In this document: piece by piece, positions 50,539 to 63,949 of the stretch | How positions within the stretch are numbered: the first letter of the stretch is position 1 | Layout: every line of letters begins with the position of its first letter | NCBI GenBank assembly: GCA_023333565.1 | Contig: JAJKFH010001315.1 | Coordinates: forward strand, 2,518,501-2,582,500 | Direction: 5' to 3' | DNA length: 64,000 nt | Source: Puffinus mauretanicus | Lineage: Eukaryota; Chordata; Aves; Procellariiformes; Procellariidae | Notes under the pieces: model-generated | The model's database searches: none | The model's input: only the letters and a program-made list of their open reading frames with translations | What the model was told of the DNA's origin: nothing | Translations under genes and position numbers: made by a program

Positions 50539-53434
50539 ACAACATTCAATGCCTAAGAGCACAAGGCACAGGTCTATAATATGCATAGCACACAAGACAA
50601 AGTTTTATGAAAAACAGATCAAATCTCCTTGTTAAACTGAAGGTAAGTTTCCTGTTAATTTAGCATGTAAGAGCTGTGCTAACTTTTCCTTAGCAGAAAG
50701 TAATTCACAAAAACAACAGTATTTGGAACACATCATTTTGTATTTTCACTCATTTTTATCGGCATTAGAAAACCCAAACATTCCTCCCCTGCACCCTAAC
50801 TCAACAAATCAATTCCCTACAACTTTAAGTCATAATCACGCAGCAGGGATGTCTGTTTATCATTCAAGAAAGGTATAGAGATGGGGTTTAGTAAAGTAGT
50901 AAAATTAGGTGTATAGTCAAGGAGACATTCTGGTCTAGCCACTGGTGAATAAACAAACATTATCAATAATTTGGACATTACATCAAATATTTTTTCTGAT
51001 TACGGCATTTATTTAATGAAAGAAATACTGTCACAGGAATATATGACAAATGACAAACTAAGTATGTGAAAACCCTCAAGAGCCTGAATAAAATACTGTA
51101 GAATTCACCTGGGAAACAGGTACCTATAAGTCTCTCACAAAGAGGCTAAATTTGGGAAAAATAAGTTATGGGACTCCCAGGTTCGCATTTCAAACACCTG
51201 TTTTGTTTTTCCATGGATTCAAGAGGTCTCTATTTTCAGTATTAAAAAAGAAAATGTGTGCCTCAATTTGGGACTTTAGCAAGCCGCTATTACTTAGAAC
51301 CATCCTATTTTGTGACAAAGCGATCTCACATTTAACTTCTTAGAGTAGTATATGCTATCATTTTCATACAGACTGAGCACCATAACTCCCTTCAAATTTC
51401 CTGTGACCTCAGCTTCCCAAAAGTGCTAGGTTCCATTGTAACAAGTACTGAGCTGAGGTAAACAAAGTGTTTTATAGGAGCTGAATTTAGTATATGAACT
51501 TCAGACTTGGAGTTCAGGATCCTGACAGCTATCCTGATTATAATTAACATTCAGTTTTGCTTTTTCCCTATGCTTCCTTCTGAAGTCTGCTGAGAAACAA
51601 AACAGAAAAAAAGATATGTAATTTTTTTTTTTTAAATATATATAGCAACTTTTAATAACTAGTTTCCCTTGCCATTTGGAAGACTGAAATCATATAATTA
51701 ATATTATTGTTGTTACATTTCTATTTTTGTGTTATGTAGAAGTACAATGACAAAAGGGGATGTACAAACCTTCAAAATGTAGATTAAATAGTATTTAAAT
51801 CTTGTAGAGGTGGAGGCATCTTGGAAGATGCTCACATATTATTGCTCAGGTAAAGAGCATAGCAGACTTCCTAGATTAAAAAAAAAGGTATCTTTCCAAA
51901 ACCACGCTAAAAAGAGCCAGTAGCTAGAGTTTTGTAACAACTAAATAACATGGTAATGTTTCCCTGTGCCTGTGTTCCTTTTGTTTGCAAATACTGATGA
52001 TCAACATTATACAGTGAAAGGCAGTTTTTGTCATCTTTAAACCAAAATCAATTTTTCTTTTTATTTTTATATTGCAAACTACAATTCAGTTTGGAAGGAA
52101 AGGAGTTTAGATTTGGCTAAGAAAAAAGAACTGCAGTCAGCGAATTCAGTGAGATGCTACACCATGTACGACTCCTTTCTCATTTGTTACTAGAACAACC
52201 ACTTCAATTAAGTCATCTTCTAAAACAGCAGCACTATCACCACTTTTATCGGTCGTAAGCCTGGTAAGTGAGGATCAATAAGTTAAACAAACTTTGCCAG
52301 GATGATCCTCCAAAAGAGCTCTGTATTATATGAAGAAAAGGAGAGACTGATAAGGTATTCTGATCATCCACGAAGCACAGAATCTTCATGACTGTTGAAC
52401 TGAGTAGTGAAAACAGTTATGTTTACATTCAAGACTCCAAACAAAGGATTGCAGGCTTCAGGCCTACGGTGTCTTCAGAGAGAACACCACTGGAAATTAC
52501 TCCCTAAGTGAGCATTTAAAATTTTTAAAAATATCATTGCCAAGGATGACAATGGAATACATTTTTCTTGATTCATCACTGTATTGTACAAAATTAGGCA
52601 TACAAATAACGCTTGCACAATCCCAGATCTTAACTCCACCCCTTTCCAGGTATGAGTCCCATCAAATAGCAAAAGAGAGAAGAGAGAGCAATGGGGAGAA
52701 GAAGCGAATGCACAGGGTCTATGTCCTGTCTACAAACAATTGCATTTGCTTTTCATGGAATTGTTGGTGCAGTAGTATTCAGGAAGTGAAAATACAAGAT
52801 TCGGGTAGATGACTGTCCATTGTGCAAATCTTTAGCTCCTCTATCTGTGACAAAATGATTACACTTTCATGGAGAATCTGAGATCTGCTTCCTGACAAAG
52901 AGATAAGAGGCTAGAGCATATATATGGGGAGAGAAAGAAGGGACAGAGAGGCAGGAAAAGGACTTCAATCCAGCTCCCATGGAAATACTCATTGAAGAGC
53001 TATTTAGGAAAGACTTTATGCTTCAAAAAATTTGGATCCTCTAAGAAAATAAATTCAGTCTAGCGAGAATTTGTAGCAGTCAAAATGCTATAAAGTTTTC
53101 GTCAGTTGAAATAAAATAGTTTCTTTGTCAGATAGTTGAGAAGGAACCATATTTATCCCCAACTCAGTCATTCGTTCTCTCTCTCAAACACGCACTCTCC
53201 TATATGGATTACAGAGATGATGCACGTAAAAAGAGGGGGGGAGAGAAAGAGAGAGAATGTAGTGAAAATACATCTTTAAACTTAGACCACACACCTCTGA
53301 AAATTGGAGCAGGGACATAATCTAGTATGTGAAGTGCTTTCTTGTTTGACTTATATGGATGTAGAGTTATAACAAGAAATAGAATAAAATGTAAAATTGT
53401 TTAACCATGTAAAGCACAATTTCCTTTTCCACAG

Positions 53435-53785
53435 GAGAGTCATCTTTTGGAAAATAAGATGAAATTAATAAGAAAAATTACAGCTGAATTAAGCAAGAGG
53501 GTTGAGAGACTTTTTAAAATTCATTTTGAAAGTCCCACTGCAGAGAAGTCAGAAAGCTTTTTATTTTTAATTTGGAGGTTCTTACAGTATAATCCTAGAA
53601 AAGGCCAGCTGCTAGCTGCTGACTCTGCAAGTCTCCCTTCATACTGTTGGTCAGAGAGTGATCAATGAAATTGACAAATGACACTGAATGCCGAGTCAGC
53701 CCTACAGAGGTTTAGCTTAGTGAAATTTGCACACTGAAGAGTCAAAGCCTGAAAAACAGAAATAAAACCCACTGAGACAGAGTTG
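53435..53785 (+). other. weak candidate terminal exon (unidentified)
   Basis: A good acceptor, TTTCCTTTTCCACAG, ends at 53434. The frame that starts there is open for 78 codons to a stop at 53668. Its first half is a Lys/Glu/Leu-rich, helix-like peptide containing ITAELSKRVERLFKIHF. An AATAAA lies at 53760-53765. No family is recognised, and the later half of the reading frame looks less protein-like. Chance is the simplest alternative. Confidence 0.15.
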
Positions 53786-55805
53786 TCTATGCAGAAGGAA
53801 GCAAAGAACAGAACATGAAGGCAATGAAGGACACAAAGGGGGCAAATGGGTGGGTGGGAAAATGCAAGGCATTTTATTGTCTGTAATTTATGGACTGTTA
53901 AAACTATTGAAGCACATGATGACTAGGTTCAGCACTGAGAGAGAGATTAAGAGGATGGAGGGATAGATGGATCATGGAATAAAGAACAAAACTGCTTGCT
54001 TGTTCTCTTCACAAAGGAGTGACTATGTAAGAGAAAGGATGTAACAGGTATTGTCCCTGGACAGCTCAGCTGGTTAATAGTCTCTAGAGGTTCTTAAGCT
54101 GGTGGGAGCAGATCAGAGTTCAGACTTCTTCCAAGTGCTGGACATATAACTTGAGCCCAAGATTCTCTAAGAATTGAGCAAAATGAGTCCAGTTTCATGC
54201 TAGAACTTTGTGCTGATGAATTAAGTGAATTTATTTGTCAGTTTAGGAATCAGAGATGGCATTAGTACTGAGGCTGCTAGACTAGACACGATGATAGCGA
54301 AAAAGAAACATCATCATGAGTTATGTTACATCACGTTCTGTTAAGATTTGCAGCATACACCAACAAAATTAACAAATCTTGCCTTTTGGCACTTCTGTTT
54401 CAAGAAGCCTTTCTCCCCTTTCATTTAGTCATAGAATACTCTGGTTCTCTTTTTATATTTTCTCCTCCCCGACATTTTTAAGAAATGTATCCTATCGCTA
54501 TATGGTACAAATAAAAATGCCTTTCTAGTGTTTGTCATATACTTTTTACTTCACTTCTTTTCGTAACTTCCTTGCAGTGGGGTTCTATAAGAAGCACCCA
54601 CACAACCCCTTATAACCCATACCCTTTCTTCTAGTTTTTACAGCACTTGGTCTAGAGTTTCAGAGTTCTCTTTACCTTTCATTAGGAAATCACAAATCTG
54701 AAATCTCACCTAGAAGTTATCCATTCCGTCTATTACATACGGAAATTTTCAGACAACCTATCTATCAAGTCCAAAGAAATAACTCCTCTAACACTTTTTA
54801 AAAATCTTCACAAAAGAGTAGAAGCTCCTCTCTCCATAAAGCTCAGTATTCTGTTCTGCAGAGAGATGATGACAGCAAACATCACATACTTCTAAGTTCC
54901 GAGTCAACTGAAATTTTAGGTCTGACAACGTCCTTTAAGGTAAGCATACCACCAATCCCTGAGATGACATTTTCTTAGAGCAGCCCTTTTAAGAGGAATC
55001 TCACACTTTCCTGAGAAAGGCAAGGGCAGCAGCCAGTTGAGTTGGAAAGATCCCTGCTGTAATTTTAAATATAATAAACTCTGACCAAGTCAGGTTCTGC
55101 AACACATAGCCTCATGCTCCCAAATACATCAAACTAAATTCCCAGACCCACACCTAATGGGTTTGAGGTCACATAGCTCTGTCCTAAATAATTTTTTAAG
55201 ACTAAAAAAAATAATTCCTATGTGACTTTTTTTTTTTAAATGAAAGATAATTGGTGATACAATTTCAGCACATTTTTTTAAGCTTAGAATTGAATTTTTC
55301 AAAAACCAAAATGGGGTTGGGTCTGCTTTCAACCATTTATTATTATTCAAAAGTTGGCCTGTACATTACGAAGAAGGTTTGCAAAGAAAAGTACTGGCAC
55401 TATCTTTGCAATATTTTCCTTCCAGGTCGAATAGATTTTTAAAAGTAAATTTTAGAAGCTTCTAGAAGCATCTGACAATATTTTGAAGTTTTAAATCTTT
55501 TAAACTCAGGTAACAAATAGCAAAAGAAACAGTCAGATTGTTGAGACAGATGGAAAGCTTAAATATTTATTTTGTAAGATATCTTAACCATGCATCCACT
55601 TACAAAACATTATACCTAATCTGTTTCTGCCACTGTTCTAGCCAGGAAAAAATGGAAAACAATGTGACAGTGATAGCAATAACAATCTGTACAGAGTACA
55701 GTAAAGGAACACAGAAATTAGTCAGATGGTAACATCAAGGGAGGTCACAAATGATGGTTTGTGCTGTGGTGATATATTTCAACAGTAACATATTCAACAT
55801 ATTTT

Positions 55806-56076
55806 AGGACGAGAGGAAATGGCCTCAAGTTGCGCCAAGGGAGGTTTAGATTGGACATTACGAAAATTTCTTTACTGAAAGAGTGGTCAGGCCTTGGAAC
55901 AGGCTGCCCAGGGAAGCGGTTGAGTCACCATCCTTGGAAGTATTTAAAAGACGTGTAGATGAGGCGCTTAGGGACATGGTTTAGTGGGCATGGTGGTGTT
56001 GGGTTGACGGTTGGACTCGATGATCTTAGAGGTCTTTTCCAACCTTAATGATTCTATGACTCTATGATTCTATGAA
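55806..56076 (+). mobile_element. CR1 LINE 3' end fragment (sense)
   Basis: This is a very short, 5'-truncated CR1. It starts in the last part of ORF2 ([10 protein letters not shown]), covers the ORF2 stop region and 3' UTR, and ends with ATTCTATG-type octamers at 56051-56074. It is almost identical to 22816-23073. A deletion near 55860 shifts the frame relative to that copy. It is not coding. Confidence 0.95.
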
Positions 56077-59000
56077 AAGATAGTAATCAAAATGGCAAAG
56101 TGGCAACCAACAAAACTTAAAACAAGATAACATGATTCTGTAGTTCTCTCGGCCAACACTCATTTATGATAGCTGGTCTTATGACTTTTTGTTCAGTCTT
56201 TGTTTTTTTCTCCCAACACTAGTGCTGCAGCTGAGAAAATTGTACTTTTAAAGTGGCTTAATTATCAACAATTTCTTAAAAAAACAATAAACAGCAACAA
56301 TAACAAAAAAGCACTTACATAGTACTTCAGGTTCAGATATGTTAACATGCTTGATACAGAGAGAAAAAATAAGCAGTGTTAAGAATTTTCCAAATGAAGA
56401 CTATGTAGAGTCTTCCCCTTGCTAGCTATACTCTTTCTTTTTTTCCTTAACACTGTGATGCATGCCAAAATTACAAAACACAGTGAAATCACAAAATACA
56501 ATGAATGAAATTATCTGCCTCAGAAAAATCTCAGGCATCAAAGTAAGGATTTTTAAAAAAAAAAAAAAGATCTAAACCACTCAAAACCATGTCTGTTCAG
56601 AGCTAATACCAAGGTAACCAAGGAGTTGACTTCCTCAAGTGATCTGCTCCTCAAATTCTACCCCACTAAGAGGAAGAGAGGTATGTCTCAGTCTCATCTT
56701 TTCACCCTTCCTTTCAGACAAAAAGATAACAAAATATTCAGAACTGGTGTACATGGAGAATTTTCACTGGAGTAAAAGAATTTAACTAGCATTTATGTAG
56801 CTCATTATGGCCTTTTATAACTGTCTTTATTTTTTCTCCACAGTATTGAAAAGACTATAACGGCCACAATTTGTGTGAGAAATGACAAGTCTAGATGTTT
56901 TATAGAAAAATCCTTGTCCTTTCTTTTCCTGGTTTTGAAGATAGCTTTGGTCTCTTTTTATCTTCTCACAAGTCTTGGGTTATTAAAAAAGTCTTCTAAA
57001 ATCCTCACATTTGAGAAAAAAATCCAGATACTTATGCTGAAAATTGCATGAAGAAATATGTGTATTAAGTGGTGTCCCCAGCAATGTCGAGTCATAGCAT
57101 TTGATTTTATTAGTTTTCAATCTCAGGTTGATATGTTTCTGATTAATGAAGCATTTGTTCTGCATCACAAAACAACTGAAGAATACCCTTCTACTGCCAA
57201 TGAATTGTGTCCAAGAGTTAATTACTATGTGACCTTCGATCATGCTCTTGTTTTAGGACTAGAAGCACCTATTTTGAGCTTGAAGAAAGTTTAAAAGTGA
57301 GAGTATGTATCTTTGAAATAATACCTATGGCATGCGTTGCACTCATATAGTACCCTACATTTAATGGTCTGATTTTAAAAATCATATCACAAAGCTCTAA
57401 CATACAAGCATATAACTCCTTTATAGGACACTGAGATCATATAAAAAGTCCAGATGAGATTAAAGCACAGCTTTTCTGACCGGCTATTCTGTGACTACAA
57501 TAATCAAAGAGAGTAAAAAAAAAACCAAACTAACCACTCATCACACATTAGGCTTTTATTGTTACAGAGAAGCCTAAGTATAAGTATCATGGTTAGGGAA
57601 GACTGTAGAAGGATAATCTCTAATAAACCAAAGTTGGTCCTAAAAAAGAAAAGAAAAAAGAAAAAAAAAAAAAAGAAAAAAGAAGAAAAGAGTCCAGCAT
57701 GGGCAAGGTTTTCATGGAACTCAGCCAGCACTACATATATCCTTCCTAGGAATACAAAACAACACTCTCAAACTACATTGCTCAAAAAAAGCGTATACTG
57801 GGAAAAACAATAGTTTTGTTTTTCCTAGAATAAATAACAAGAAATATTCTCAGTAAATCCCTGTTTCTAAAGATATTTGCTCTAGAACTAGGAACACAGA
57901 CATCATCAAGCTGGATCAGACTTGTGGTTCACCTAGGCTCCACTTTCAGTATTACAGAATTCTCTCTAGTTCAAAACTAAGCAAACTTACTAAGCAAACT
58001 AAACAAATCTTTTATTATCTCCCAGTACAAGGCCCTTTGAAAAACACTTCCCAGAATTTGAAATACCACAGTTGATGTAATTTTTAAAACAGTTCATTCC
58101 TAATGGAAGTTGAAACATAACACTGTTTTGCAATCTGTCACAGTATTCTCTCCTGTGACTGCTTCAGCACGTTTCAGCTGACGATACCAGAGAACCTGTA
58201 GGAAATCGTGAATCTCAGCTTTGAAGAACAATGACACAAAATACAAAACATACAGTGGATTTAGTCTGGTAATGTTCTCATATAAATTTAGAAAATAAGC
58301 CATAGGTACCAACTCTCAATAGCATTTGATGTAATAGTGTTATCTTAGTGTGGATAATATGGGAAATAACTATCAAAAGAGTATTTGTTTCCTATTACTA
58401 GTTGCAGTACTTGCCCACTGATTTATTTTCATTCCCACTTACTCCCTCCTAGCTTATCTATCCATAAAATGGTCAACACTATGCATAGAGATTTTTTGTA
58501 GCTTAACTGTATTTCTGTCAATTGCAGAAACTCACCTACCATTGCAGAAACCTCACATAGCAAGTAAGCGCAGCAAAAGCTGGTTTAGGTCCCAAGTCAA
58601 CAAAATATATATATGTCATTATCCCCCACTCAGGCCATTCATCACAGCTGCAGGGTTAAGGACAGATGGACAGGGAGTAGAGGATACTGGGGAAAGCAGG
58701 GAAATACAGTCAGGCAAGAAAAGTTCACTGCATCCTTTGGACTTCTGTTACCAGGATCCAGGCAACAGTCTCGGCTTCACCCTTAATCTTGGCGATCCCT
58801 GGCACTTGGACAAATTTGCAGTTAGTTGCAAACCAAGGCAGTGTCACACTATTATACTTCACTACAAAAAAGTAATAATAAGTAAAAACAGGTTGTTTCT
58901 ATGCCTTTGCTCTGCTACTTTGTCATCGTAGACTGGGAAAGCTTGGAAATAAATAGAACAAGACAGATAATGGTCCTGTGTTTAAATGACACTTGCAGCT

Positions 59001-61403
59001 ACTGTTCTACTTCTATCTAACATACAGACGTATACCAACTCTTTTATTCAGAAACTTATCCAGGAAACAATGTTTGGATAAATGAAGATACAGAAATTAG
59101 CATGAAAAGAAAATTAAGTGGCATTTCATGAGAAGATAGTTTATTAATTTAATATATGCCTCCCACTTTTATTTGGCTTGCAAATAAGGCTTGAAAAATG
59201 CATTTTCATTGCCCTGGATAGCAAGCTGCTATCCAGACAGGTTTCAGCGTATTTGGGGGTCACACCTCTGAGATTGCCGCCTTCTTCAAGTACATTCCAC
59301 AGTTACAGCTATTCTTCTGTTCATACTCTGACCTACTCTGTGCTTGTCAACAATTTTTTTTTTATTTTTGAGCGCGCCAAAAGCAGGTACAAGTCCTGAA
59401 GAGCAAATAATTAAAAAAATGGGAGCAAGCATGCCATGCCAAAAAGAAGTCCACATGTAGAACAGAATGAACACCACGAACAAAATGCAATTCAAGTGTC
59501 CACTCTTCCTTATTCAAAATCACAGCTTTGACTCCTTTTGTCACTCTTGTTTGGTTCACTGTCATCATCCCTGCAAGAGTTTGGCAACCAGAATCTGACA
59601 GAAACTGACAGTAATGCAGTCATCCTTTGCTTTTCTTACAGGGGCAGCTGTCAGAAGCTATACCACATTAAGCCAAAGTACTAGTCATCATGAAGCTTTT
59701 CCAACATTAAAATTTAAGAATATACCTTTGGAGAGTTTAAAGTAAGTTAGGATTGTCATTTTGTGATAGATACAGAGACAGATGGATAAAGGAACAGATG
59801 AGTAAGACAGAGAACAAGTATTACAGCGTTATATGAACAGGCCATTTTGAAAACCCAGCTTTTGCACTCTTGTTCTACAAACTCCAGAAATGATGTTAAT
59901 ATTGCACAGCATAGCATTCCAGGTATCATTCAGTGATCTATATTAGTAATATTAAGGAACTTTCTCACCCTTCTCAGTAGATAACAGATTAAAAGCCCTT
60001 TTCTAACATTTCAGAAACATCCCCACCATTCTCTTGTTACGCTGTTTCTTGTTCTCTTGTCATCAGTTCTGAGATTTGTCACTTTTAGGCCAGCTATGTC
60101 CTGTACAGGCCAGTTTCTCTCTCACATATAGTCTGCATCTATACACATGCCCACTTATAGATACACATACCTTTTGAAATGCTAGCTGGTCGTAGGACAA
60201 GTCAACCCAAAAACAGCAACTAAAATCAACAATGTAATGATAAGGAAAAACCCAATGGAGGGAAAAAAAATTAAAAATTGGCTTCCAGGTGCGGAAATGT
60301 ATTTTTTCAGGAAGTCCAATCTAACAGTGTTTAAGAAAAAGCTAAAGCAATTTCATCCACTCAGACTAAATAATAATAATAAAGCAATCTAAAGCAAAAT
60401 AATAATAAAAAGAAAGCAAATAGCATACCGTCATTATCAATATTCACAGTACTTGCATTACTTAGTATCCGCTGTTCATGTAACTGCAGAATGCTTATGA
60501 TGGAAAACACAAAATCTGGTTTAATGTGAACATTAAAATACACATGTTGGCATAGCATATACACATGGAATGTGTAACCTAGAGACAGTTACCTACAGGC
60601 TGTCTCCCCAGTATATATGAAATCATATTTAGTGACAGAACTTAATTTTAAGTTTCCCTGTTCTATAACCCCCAGGATCTCTCTCCTGAGCATCCAAGAA
60701 GAGTAATCCAACGGTTTGTGTGCTAAAGCCAAGGGTTTGCATTTCGTAAAACATACAAACAAAAAAACCCTACCTACAACTGCATTAACACCACAGCAGA
60801 ATCCCAATACTTCACTAAACACACAAATATGATTCACGAAGATCTTATTGGTTACTACCATATACTTGGTTGGAATAGAATTAGTGCCACAGAACTAACA
60901 ATACATTTATTGCATCAATAATTCGAATACTTTTTTGCCCCCAAATGTTACATGTAATTACTCATGGAGAAAATCAAACAAACAGACAAAAATCAATTTG
61001 CAAGAAAGAAAAATCCATTCAATCCTAAAAACCTGCTTCCGATCAAGCCCTTTGGGGTAACAAGTTAATGCATCTATCTTACAGGAAAGGTAATACCAGC
61101 TGGTGAAGGCTTTAGGGAAAATTCAGATAATGGAGGGTGGATAGAGATGGACAAACAGTTAAAAAAAGTAGGTACTTCTACTCAAGAAACTCCCAGTAGC
61201 TGGATGTTCACATGCAAAAGCCATTTTAAATTGATAAATTCTAGGTTAGTACAAGAACTGAGTTATGGTTTTCCACAGAACCACCACCAACACGTGTTAG
61301 AAATCAGCTGAAGCGAAGGAAACTGGTGGAAGTCATGTATTTAGGAAACCCTTACTGAAAGGCAGAGGAGCCCTAAACCGAGATGCAGGAGAAACACACG
61401 CAC

Positions 61404-61404
<1 letters not shown>
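56077..61404. other. AT-rich non-coding DNA, no gene recognised
   Basis: No gene or named repeat was recognised. A-rich tracts lie near 56552-56568 and 57640-57690 (GAAAAA-type), and a direct repeat of ACTAAGCAAACT-type words lies near 57975-58005. The longest frame, 129 codons from 58542, does not start with ATG and has no recognisable domain. Confidence 0.6.

Positions 61405-61436
<32 letters not shown>
61405..61436 (+). repeat. poly-A tract of 32 bases
   Basis: There are 32 uninterrupted A at the left edge of the CpG island. No retroposed sequence is recognisable immediately upstream, so it is not clearly the tail of a processed pseudogene. Confidence 0.9.
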
Positions 61437-61437
<1 letters not shown>

Positions 61438-61499
61438 CGCAAGGTACTTTCTCCTTCACTCGCAAACATTACATTTGTTTAACATCTTGTCTTTTACCT

Positions 61500-61912
61500 G
61501 TCTGCGATCTGCCGAGGGGCTCTGCGCCTACCTCAGGGCTAGCAGCTGAAGCGGCGCAGCGTTAGGAGGCGGCGCCGCTCACCTGCTGACTGACCGTTGG
61601 CGGGACGGGCGACCGTTAGGCGGTGGGCTCGCGACCTCCCTTCCCCCCCCCGCGGGGCCGCTCTGAGGCGCCGCGAGGATTCGCGAAGCTTCCAGGCAGG
61701 GGTGCGGCAGGTGGCGGGTCGCAGCTGCCGGGCAGAGCGATCAGGCAGTGCCGCAGGGGCCGCGCCGCGGCGCAGGTGAAGCCGTTTCTTCAGCACGCCT
61801 CCACCAGGACCGGCCCCGGGCGGCAGCTTGCCTGCCCCCCGGGCAGGGGTGGAGAAGTGGCTGTGCCCGGGGTACCCCCGCCCCAGCCCTGCCAGGTGCT
61901 GTAGGTGTCCTC
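61500..61912. promoter_or_regulatory. CpG island, probable gene promoter
   Basis: There is an abrupt GC- and CpG-rich block in AT-rich DNA; for example 61621-61680 holds nine CpG in 60 bases. It lacks a TATA box and has GC-box-like words such as CCCCCGCCCC near 61875. It matches none of the repeat families seen here. CpG islands of this kind usually mark promoters and first exons. Good donor sequences occur on both strands: plus GCAG|GTGAAG with the junction at 61775/61776, minus CAG|GTGAGC at 61583/61582 and minus CAG|GTAAAAG at 61498/61497. Direction of transcription is therefore unsettled, and divergent transcription is possible. Confidence 0.7.
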
Positions 61913-61989
61913 CCCTCAAGATAATTTATTCCTACGAGGCTGACGTTTTTGATTTTTCTGTCTTAAACTCCTGCATGTTGCCCCTGTAA

Positions 61990-62008
61990 TTTTTTTTTTT
62001 TTTTTTTT
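61990..62008 (+). repeat. poly-T tract of 19 bases
   Basis: A run of 19 T lies just right of the CpG island. Together with the poly-A at 61405 it brackets the island. Confidence 0.9.
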
Positions 62009-63949
62009 AAAAACATCTGTCATGGTATGAGGGCTTAAAAACCAATATGAAGGAAGCGGGAAGAGCAGGATGTGTAAAGAAGAGGGGAGAGGCAGAGCCA
62101 CAGACTTCTCATACGGAAAAGATACTGCCAAGACCAAAGGAATAAACCATTTTCCACAGTCCTTATACGTGGAATAAGTGTCACTAAGTAAACATTGCAG
62201 CAAAAGGGATTTAGGTTAGCCGTTAGCAAAAAGCTTTCTAGCAACAGGACCGAGTGCAGTAGTTACAAACTTAAAACGTGGGGCAGCCTACCAAACACAC
62301 TGCCCAACTTGGGCAGAGATTGCCGGCCAAGCTGAAGGGCCTCCTGAAACCCTTCCAGCTTGGTTTTCTCTGAGGTTTTTACGTTCCTATAGGATTGTGT
62401 CAACTATACCAATTTTAGGAGCAATTTATGTTAAAGAATAAAAATATTGTAGCCTTGTATAAAAGTCTGGACCTATGTTTTGAGAGAGTAAAGCAAGACA
62501 TGCTCATGAAAAAAAGACAATTTTCATACTGATGAAATACTCCAGTGAGAAAGAATTAGGCATGAATTTAAATAAAATTTTTGGTGAGATTAATTCTGAA
62601 ACAGTTGGGACTACATTTGAACTACTCAGAAATAATTTCCCATACATACCAACATTCCCTCTGAATGGCTCAGCTGACACTTGTAGAAACAGCTATTAGC
62701 TCAATATAAATAGCACCAATTTTTGCATTTTACGCAATGCTCTGCATTCCAGCTTCTAGAAATTTCCTACATTTTCTGGATTGCTATCTTTCTTTCGACA
62801 TACTTTATCTCTGCCTGGTCCTTGAAACCTATTATAGCAGTATCTTTTAAAAGAGGCAGCATAGAAGCAAAATGTGTTTTTAAAAGGAGAAAATTATTCA
62901 AGCTATGTAGAGAGTTACCTGAGGTTTTTGTCTTTTAAAGAAAAATACTTTCATGGTGGATAACCTAATTCTAACAGCTTCACCATGTAAGCTCCAACAG
63001 AATTTCCTTTTTTCTAAACTTAGTCTGTTCTATTAAAAGTACAGTTTTGTGCTGTGGTGTACTCTACAGTATCCATGCATATCAAGAAATGCTGACAAGA
63101 TATAGAGGGACAGCAAGACTATTAAATATCCATCATGCCACTCTGGATCAGGCTTAATGCAATCAGAAACACATGACTACATCAACTTATCTCCTTTGAT
63201 CAAATGTGATTAAGTAAGTCATTAATTTTCAAGACAAATAAAAAATGCAAGATCATTTTATTATAAATGTAAATGCCTGTCGTCTTAAATGATTTTTCTA
63301 AAGGAAGCCCTTCTAATACAGAACTTTGTATACTTCAGAGAACAGTTGTTTTAACATTGGTTTTAATTTTAATGAAACATTATGTATTTGTATGCATGTC
63401 TTCTTTCCTTTTTTCTCACACTGCTCATGTTGTCAAGCAAAATTTGTGCATCAGCTTGATCAAGATAATTTCATTATACCATTGTTACCATTATGACTTG
63501 GGCAATTAGTAGTTTATAAGAATAAATTTATAGCAATCAGTGATTGAGGCACATTTGCAGTAGTCAGGGTGTAATAAAGCCCAATCAATTTCTTTCATTT
63601 AATATGTAGGCTGTGACCCTAGTTTTGATGAGAACTCTTAGCTATTTCATCTTTAAATAAAAAAGAATGTCTGCAAGCAATTATAGTGGTGTGTTAATTG
63701 GATATTCCTTTTTATCTTTTATACTACAGAATGCATTGCTAACGAAATCCTTGTTTTCTCTCTCATTCCCTTTCTCTCTCCCTCTCTGTAATGAACTGAT
63801 ACTGACTTGGTGTATTTTGCTAAGACAATGGGCCAGATTTTGATTTTCAGTAGCACTGGTGTAAATCTGGAGTGACTTCTCCAAATTAAATACAATTACT
63901 GAGATTTCTATGCACATAACTGAAATCAAAACCCACTCTCTCTTTCCAG
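62009..63949. other. AT-rich non-coding DNA, possible first intron
   Basis: No gene or named repeat was recognised. If transcription runs rightward from the CpG island into the exon-like block at 63950, this would be intron 1. A 17-bp inverted repeat, CTGCCCAACTTGGGCAG, lies at 62300-62316. A TCTC-rich stretch at 63757-63786 lies well upstream of the acceptor at 63949. Confidence 0.45.

Larger units (their letters stand above)
46987..55805. other. AT-rich non-coding DNA, no gene recognised
   Basis: No gene or named repeat was recognised. A GA-rich tract lies near 53232-53258, shortly after a TC-rich one near 53173-53185. A 26-bp palindrome at 50513 and a weak terminal-exon candidate at 53435 are listed separately. 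Confidence 0.6.

Noticed and set aside
57559..57813. Lysine-rich 84-codon frame
   Set aside because: It is the translation of an A-rich simple tract (GAAAAA-type) and has no other support.
61539..61919. 126-codon minus-strand frame in the CpG island as a protein-coding first exon
   Set aside because: High GC content makes long open frames likely by chance. The peptide is Arg/Gly/Pro/Ala-rich without a recognised domain, and the plus strand has comparable frames.
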